Shown in pieces: positions 61,956 through 64,000 of a stretch of DNA of 64,000 nt. Both the position numbers and the translations under genes were made by a program. Source of the stretch: Microbacterium sp. BH-3-3-3. Lineage in GTDB: Bacteria; Actinomycetota; Actinomycetes; Actinomycetales; Microbacteriaceae. The DNA is taken from contig NZ_CP017674.1 in the NCBI RefSeq assembly GCF_001792815.1, positions 2,294,001 to 2,358,000 of the forward strand. The letters run 5' to 3'. How positions within the stretch are numbered: the first letter of the stretch is position 1; each line of letters begins with the position of its first letter. The notes under the pieces were generated by a model. It saw only the letters and a program-made list of their open reading frames with translations, was not told where the DNA came from and did not search any database.

Positions 61956-62442
61956 GCACCTCCGCACGATCGGGAAGGTCGCCGGCGTGCACAACGGCGA
62001 CACCACTCGGTGGGTCGAGATGCTCATCGTCGACGAAGCCGAGCGGCTCACGCCCACCGCGCTCGAGCTGCTCCGCGACGAACACGACCGCACCCACCTC
62101 GCGATGATCCTGATCGGCATGCCCGGCATCGACCAGCGCTTCCGCCACTACCCACAGCTCTACAGCCGCCTCGGCTTCTCTCACCGCTACCGCGCCCTCG
62201 GCCGCGACGAACTCCTCTTCGTCCTCGACCGACACTGGAAACGCCTCGGACGCACCCTCAACCCCGACGACTTCACCGACGCCCAAGCCATCGCCGCAAT
62301 CGAACGCATCACCCGCGGAAACTTCCGCCTCCTCGAGCGACTCTTCCCTCAGATCAGCCGCGTGCTCAAGATCAACGAACTCGAGACGATCACCGACGAC
62401 GTCGTCGAAGCGGCCGCCAGCGTCCTCGTCATCGGAAGCTGA
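61627..62442 (+). CDS. TniB-like AAA ATPase
   Basis: The 271-residue ATPase partner of the transposase selects targets. It begins MSQSFIVTKEHRRFAEFANA; the P-loop reads GDAGVGVGKT, two residues longer than the canonical GxxxxGKT, because GGCGTC is duplicated in tandem. Walker B is MLIVDEAERLT. Its ATG at 61627 has GGGG upstream and overlaps the TniA frame. The terminal repeat begins 13 bases after its stop. Confidence 0.88.
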   Translation: MSQSFIVTKEHRRFAEFANAVKKERTIGICHGDAGVGVGKTNSARRYANWDTLEPYLTAWGPRGEDDAKHNALVHRSRTVFYTPEVLSRPKDLMREIGKWQAHLGICIDEHLRTIGKVAGVHNGDTTRWVEMLIVDEAERLTPTALELLRDEHDRTHLAMILIGMPGIDQRFRHYPQLYSRLGFSHRYRALGRDELLFVLDRHWKRLGRTLNPDDFTDAQAIAAIERITRGNFRLLERLFPQISRVLKINELETITDDVVEAAASVLVIGS

Positions 62443-62454
62443 CCGGCGACATTT

Positions 62455-62494
62455 AGCGATCACAGAACGCCGCCATTGAACGAGCAACTCCACA
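62455..62494 (-). repeat. Right terminal inverted repeat
   Basis: Its inverse starts TGTGGAGTTGCTCG and matches the left terminus at 36 of 40 positions. Confidence 0.88.
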
Positions 62495-62503
62495 GGCGGA
62501 ACG
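62495..62503. repeat. 9-bp target-site duplication, right copy
   Basis: GGCGGAACG, identical to 50152-50160, adjoins the transposon's last base. Confidence 0.9.
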
Positions 62504-63133
62504 GCGCTCTCTCGAACGCACCTCCCGCAGACTCGGCTGTCCGAAGACATCGATCTCATCGCCCTGGGTGAGCGGCGACACGTCGCGCAACAGATCGAGG
62601 GCATTCTCTCGCGGCGACTGGGGCGCCTGTTCGGCGCCGTGCAGTTCACTCCGCGGCTCACTGAGTCGCGACATCCTCATGCTTCCGTTCTGCAGGTGGG
62701 GGAGACGCGAATCCAAGTGCAGTTGGTTTCGGCGGTCGGCTATCCTGCCTGGCCGACCGAGGTGGTGTCCATCGAGCAGCGTTACGGAGATGCTCCGCCG
62801 GCGCGCCTTCGCGTTCTCACGGCCGCGTCGTTCGTGGCGTCGAAGCTGGCAGCGTGGAGTGATCGCGGTGCCGCTCGCGATCTCTACGACCTCTGGGCCC
62901 TCGCCGAAGCGTCGAAGATCACGGGCGAGGCGCTCGACATCTTCCGACGGCTCGGCCCCCTCACCAGTGCGTCGAAGGTCAGCTTCGTGGATGTGCCAAC
63001 GCACACGGAGTGGACTCGCGCTCTGGGGCATCAGTGCCTCGTGCGGGTCACGCCGGACGTGGCCGTTGCTGTCGTCGAGGCGGCGTTGGAATCCGCCGCC
63101 GGGGGAGCCGAGGCGCCCACGCGCGAGACCTGA
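62504..63133 (+). pseudogene. abiEii: abiEii toxin gene, 3' part
   Basis: The frame continues from GGT across the removed element as ALSRTHLPQTRLSEDIDL, the nucleotidyltransferase signature, then runs 209 codons to a stop. Later conserved stretches are VLTAASFVASKLAAWSDR and ARDLYDLWAL, as in AbiEii proteins. It has no start of its own upstream of the conserved core, so it probably is not expressed as toxin. The stop lies 4 bases from the convergent TetR gene. Confidence 0.9.
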
Positions 63134-63137
63134 GCGG

Positions 63138-63758
63138 TCAGGCGCCGGCGGCTCGGCCCATCTGCTGCTGCACCTCGCGGTGCAGGTCGACCAGGCTGCT
63201 CGCCTGGCCGCGGTCGTGGCGGCGTGCCCACTCGTCGAGGGTCGTGCGCATCTCGAGGCCGGCGAGGCCGAGCGCGGCGCGCACGTCGAGGTCGGGGCGT
63301 TCGAGGCGCTCGGCGATCTCGGGGATGAAGCGGTCGGATGACGTGGCCTCGCGGCGCACGGCCGCACCCAGCAGCGCGGGCTCGTGGCCGATGAGCCGAC
63401 GCACGCGGAGGAACCTCTCGCGCGCCTGAGGATCGGCATCCAGACCGCGCAGCTCGCGCGCGAAGACGGCACGCAGCGCCGTCGTGAGTGCGGCGATGTC
63501 GTCGCCCGGCGCGCCGACGCCGGCGAGCGCCTCGGCGAAGCGGCCGTCGTCGATGAAGACGGCGTCTTCTTTCGTGCCGGCCAGGCGGAAGAACGTGCGG
63601 GGCGAGACGCCCGCGCGGGCAGCGATCTCGTCGACCGTGGTGCCGGTGACGCCCTTCTGCTCGAACAGGTCGAGGGCGGCCGCGCAGATCTCGACCGCCG
63701 TCTCGCGGCGGCGTCGGTCGCGCAGACCTCCACCCGCGGGGGCTGACAGGGGGCTCAT
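63138..63758 (-). CDS. TetR/AcrR family regulator
   Basis: The 206-residue regulator has a helix-turn-helix in TTVDEIAARAGVSPRTFFR, the mark of the group with Phe-Phe-Arg at the end. ATG at 63758 is preferred; an upstream in-frame Met is possible. It is divergent from an MFS exporter gene, with a palindrome between, and probably represses it. Confidence 0.9.
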   Translation of the reverse strand: MSPLSAPAGGGLRDRRRRETAVEICAAALDLFEQKGVTGTTVDEIAARAGVSPRTFFRLAGTKEDAVFIDDGRFAEALAGVGAPGDDIAALTTALRAVFARELRGLDADPQARERFLRVRRLIGHEPALLGAAVRREATSSDRFIPEIAERLERPDLDVRAALGLAGLEMRTTLDEWARRHDRGQASSLVDLHREVQQQMGRAAGA

Positions 63759-63783
63759 GTCCGATACAGTAGTCGATGTCTTA

Positions 63784-63800
63784 TTGGCAGTAGCTGCCAA
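63784..63800. promoter_or_regulatory. TetR operator candidate TTGGCAG/CTGCCAA
   Basis: Perfect 7-base arms TTGGCAG and CTGCCAA are separated by TAG, in the 72-base gap between the TetR and MFS genes. Confidence 0.7.
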
Positions 63801-63830
63801 GTTGTCTCATCCTGCTCAGATTGGTCCTCC

Positions 63831-64000
63831 ATGGTCTCCACCGGAACCGTCCCCACCGCCCCGCCCGGCGTCGGCGCGAAGCCCGCCGCGCGCCCCGGCG
63901 CCGTCATCGCGCTGCTCGTCGTCGCCGCCTTCGTCGTCATCCTGAACGAGACGATCATGGGCGTCGCCCTTCCCGAGCTCATGCGCGAGCTCGACATCAC
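63831..64000 (+). CDS. MFS transporter, DHA2-like, 3' end outside the window
   Basis: The first 56 residues are visible: a Pro/Ala-rich start, then a hydrophobic span (AVIALLVVAAFVVILNETIM) and VALPELMRELDI, as in EmrB/QacA-type drug exporters with 14 spans. No convincing Shine-Dalgarno sequence lies before the ATG at 63831. The divergent TetR suggests substrate-induced export. Confidence 0.85.
   Translation, partial: MVSTGTVPTAPPGVGAKPAARPGAVIALLVVAAFVVILNETIMGVALPELMRELDI

Larger units (their letters stand above)
50161..62494 (+). mobile_element. 12.3-kb Tn552/Tn5053-like transposon inserted in abiEii
   Basis: The element begins TGTGGAGTTGC and ends with its inverse; the 40-base terminal repeats match at 36 positions. 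It is flanked by a perfect 9-bp direct repeat. Genes for a resolvase, a TniA-like transposase and a TniB-like ATPase lie at its right end, and about 8.3 kb of cargo precedes them. Precise removal with one repeat copy restores the toxin reading frame. The gene set (transposase, ATPase, resolvase, no TniQ) resembles Tn552 more than Tn5053. Confidence 0.9.

Noticed and set aside
58627..62494. Treating 58627-62494 as the whole transposon
   Set aside because: The flank of the 58627 repeat does not match GGCGGAACG, whereas the 50161 end does, and the abiEii halves join only with the outer boundary.
1..64000. CRISPR arrays, rRNA, tRNA and riboswitches
   Set aside because: No regularly spaced repeats, no recognisable tRNA cloverleaf or rRNA segments, and no known riboswitch consensus were seen by eye; a covariance-model scan was not possible.

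Overview
The window is a stretch of very high G+C chromosome with short intergenic gaps, frequent GTG starts and many 4-base ATGA/GTGA gene overlaps. It also encodes LAxTG-type sortase substrates, an F420 biosynthesis enzyme (CofE) and a PutA-type proline-catabolism homologue. Together these suggest an actinobacterium of the Microbacteriaceae, probably Microbacterium or a close relative. This is an inference from gene content and composition; no rRNA, tRNA or CRISPR array was seen.

Layout. 1-11 kb: acyl-CoA catabolism (5'-truncated thiolase, acyl-CoA dehydrogenase, enoyl-CoA hydratase, a MarR regulator, EtfB and EtfA), interspersed with an S51 peptidase, a cell-wall-anchored 5'-nucleotidase and a VIT1/CCC1 transporter. 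11-22 kb: a cytochrome b561-like membrane protein with a repeat-bearing N-terminus, CofE with a GNAT acetyltransferase, a hotdog thioesterase, an acetyl xylan esterase-like hydrolase, a full-length PutA homologue that has lost the catalytic residues of both domains, and a GH51 arabinofuranosidase. 22-32.5 kb: a nine-gene operon in which seven consecutive junctions overlap by exactly 4 bases. It runs substrate-binding lipoprotein, ABC ATPase, two permeases, FGGY kinase, 2-hydroxyacid dehydrogenase, MtnC, MtnB, MtnD, and is transcribed divergently from a PfkB kinase. It looks like an import-and-salvage route for 5-methylthioribose-like sugars in which an FGGY kinase stands where MtnK/MtnA would be expected. 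32.8-45.7 kb: dimethylargininase plus ornithine aminotransferase, a membrane molybdopterin oxidoreductase, an SDR with a divergent XRE regulator, an alpha/beta hydrolase, an overlapping trio (acyl-CoA dehydrogenase-like, PIG-L deacetylase/methyltransferase fusion, glycosyltransferase), a zinc alcohol dehydrogenase and an ATP-grasp enzyme. 45.8-49.3 kb: the conserved circularly permuted ATP-grasp, alpha-E and transglutaminase-like operon.

49.3-63.1 kb: an AbiE-type toxin-antitoxin locus whose toxin gene abiEii is split by a 12,334-bp transposon (50161-62494). The element begins and ends with matching inverted repeats and is flanked by a perfect 9-bp direct repeat, GGCGGAACG. Deleting the element and one repeat copy restores an uninterrupted AbiEii frame with the family's consensus motifs. 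The transposon carries a resolvase, a TniA-like transposase and a TniB-like ATPase. Its cargo is an HprK-like/PqqD-like protein with a Tat-exported protein, two unrelated esterases with an MFS transporter and a TetR regulator, and a second TetR with a membrane-anchored esterase. A degenerate third copy of the terminal repeat lies inside at 58627, which suggests that the cargo was captured in steps.

63.1-64 kb: a TetR repressor, its probable operator and the start of a DHA2-type MFS exporter cut by the window edge. Several intergenic spaces hold elaborate palindromes, including a 78-bp element with symmetric internal loops at 12789-12866 and a two-copy repeat family at 34.9 and 44.4 kb.
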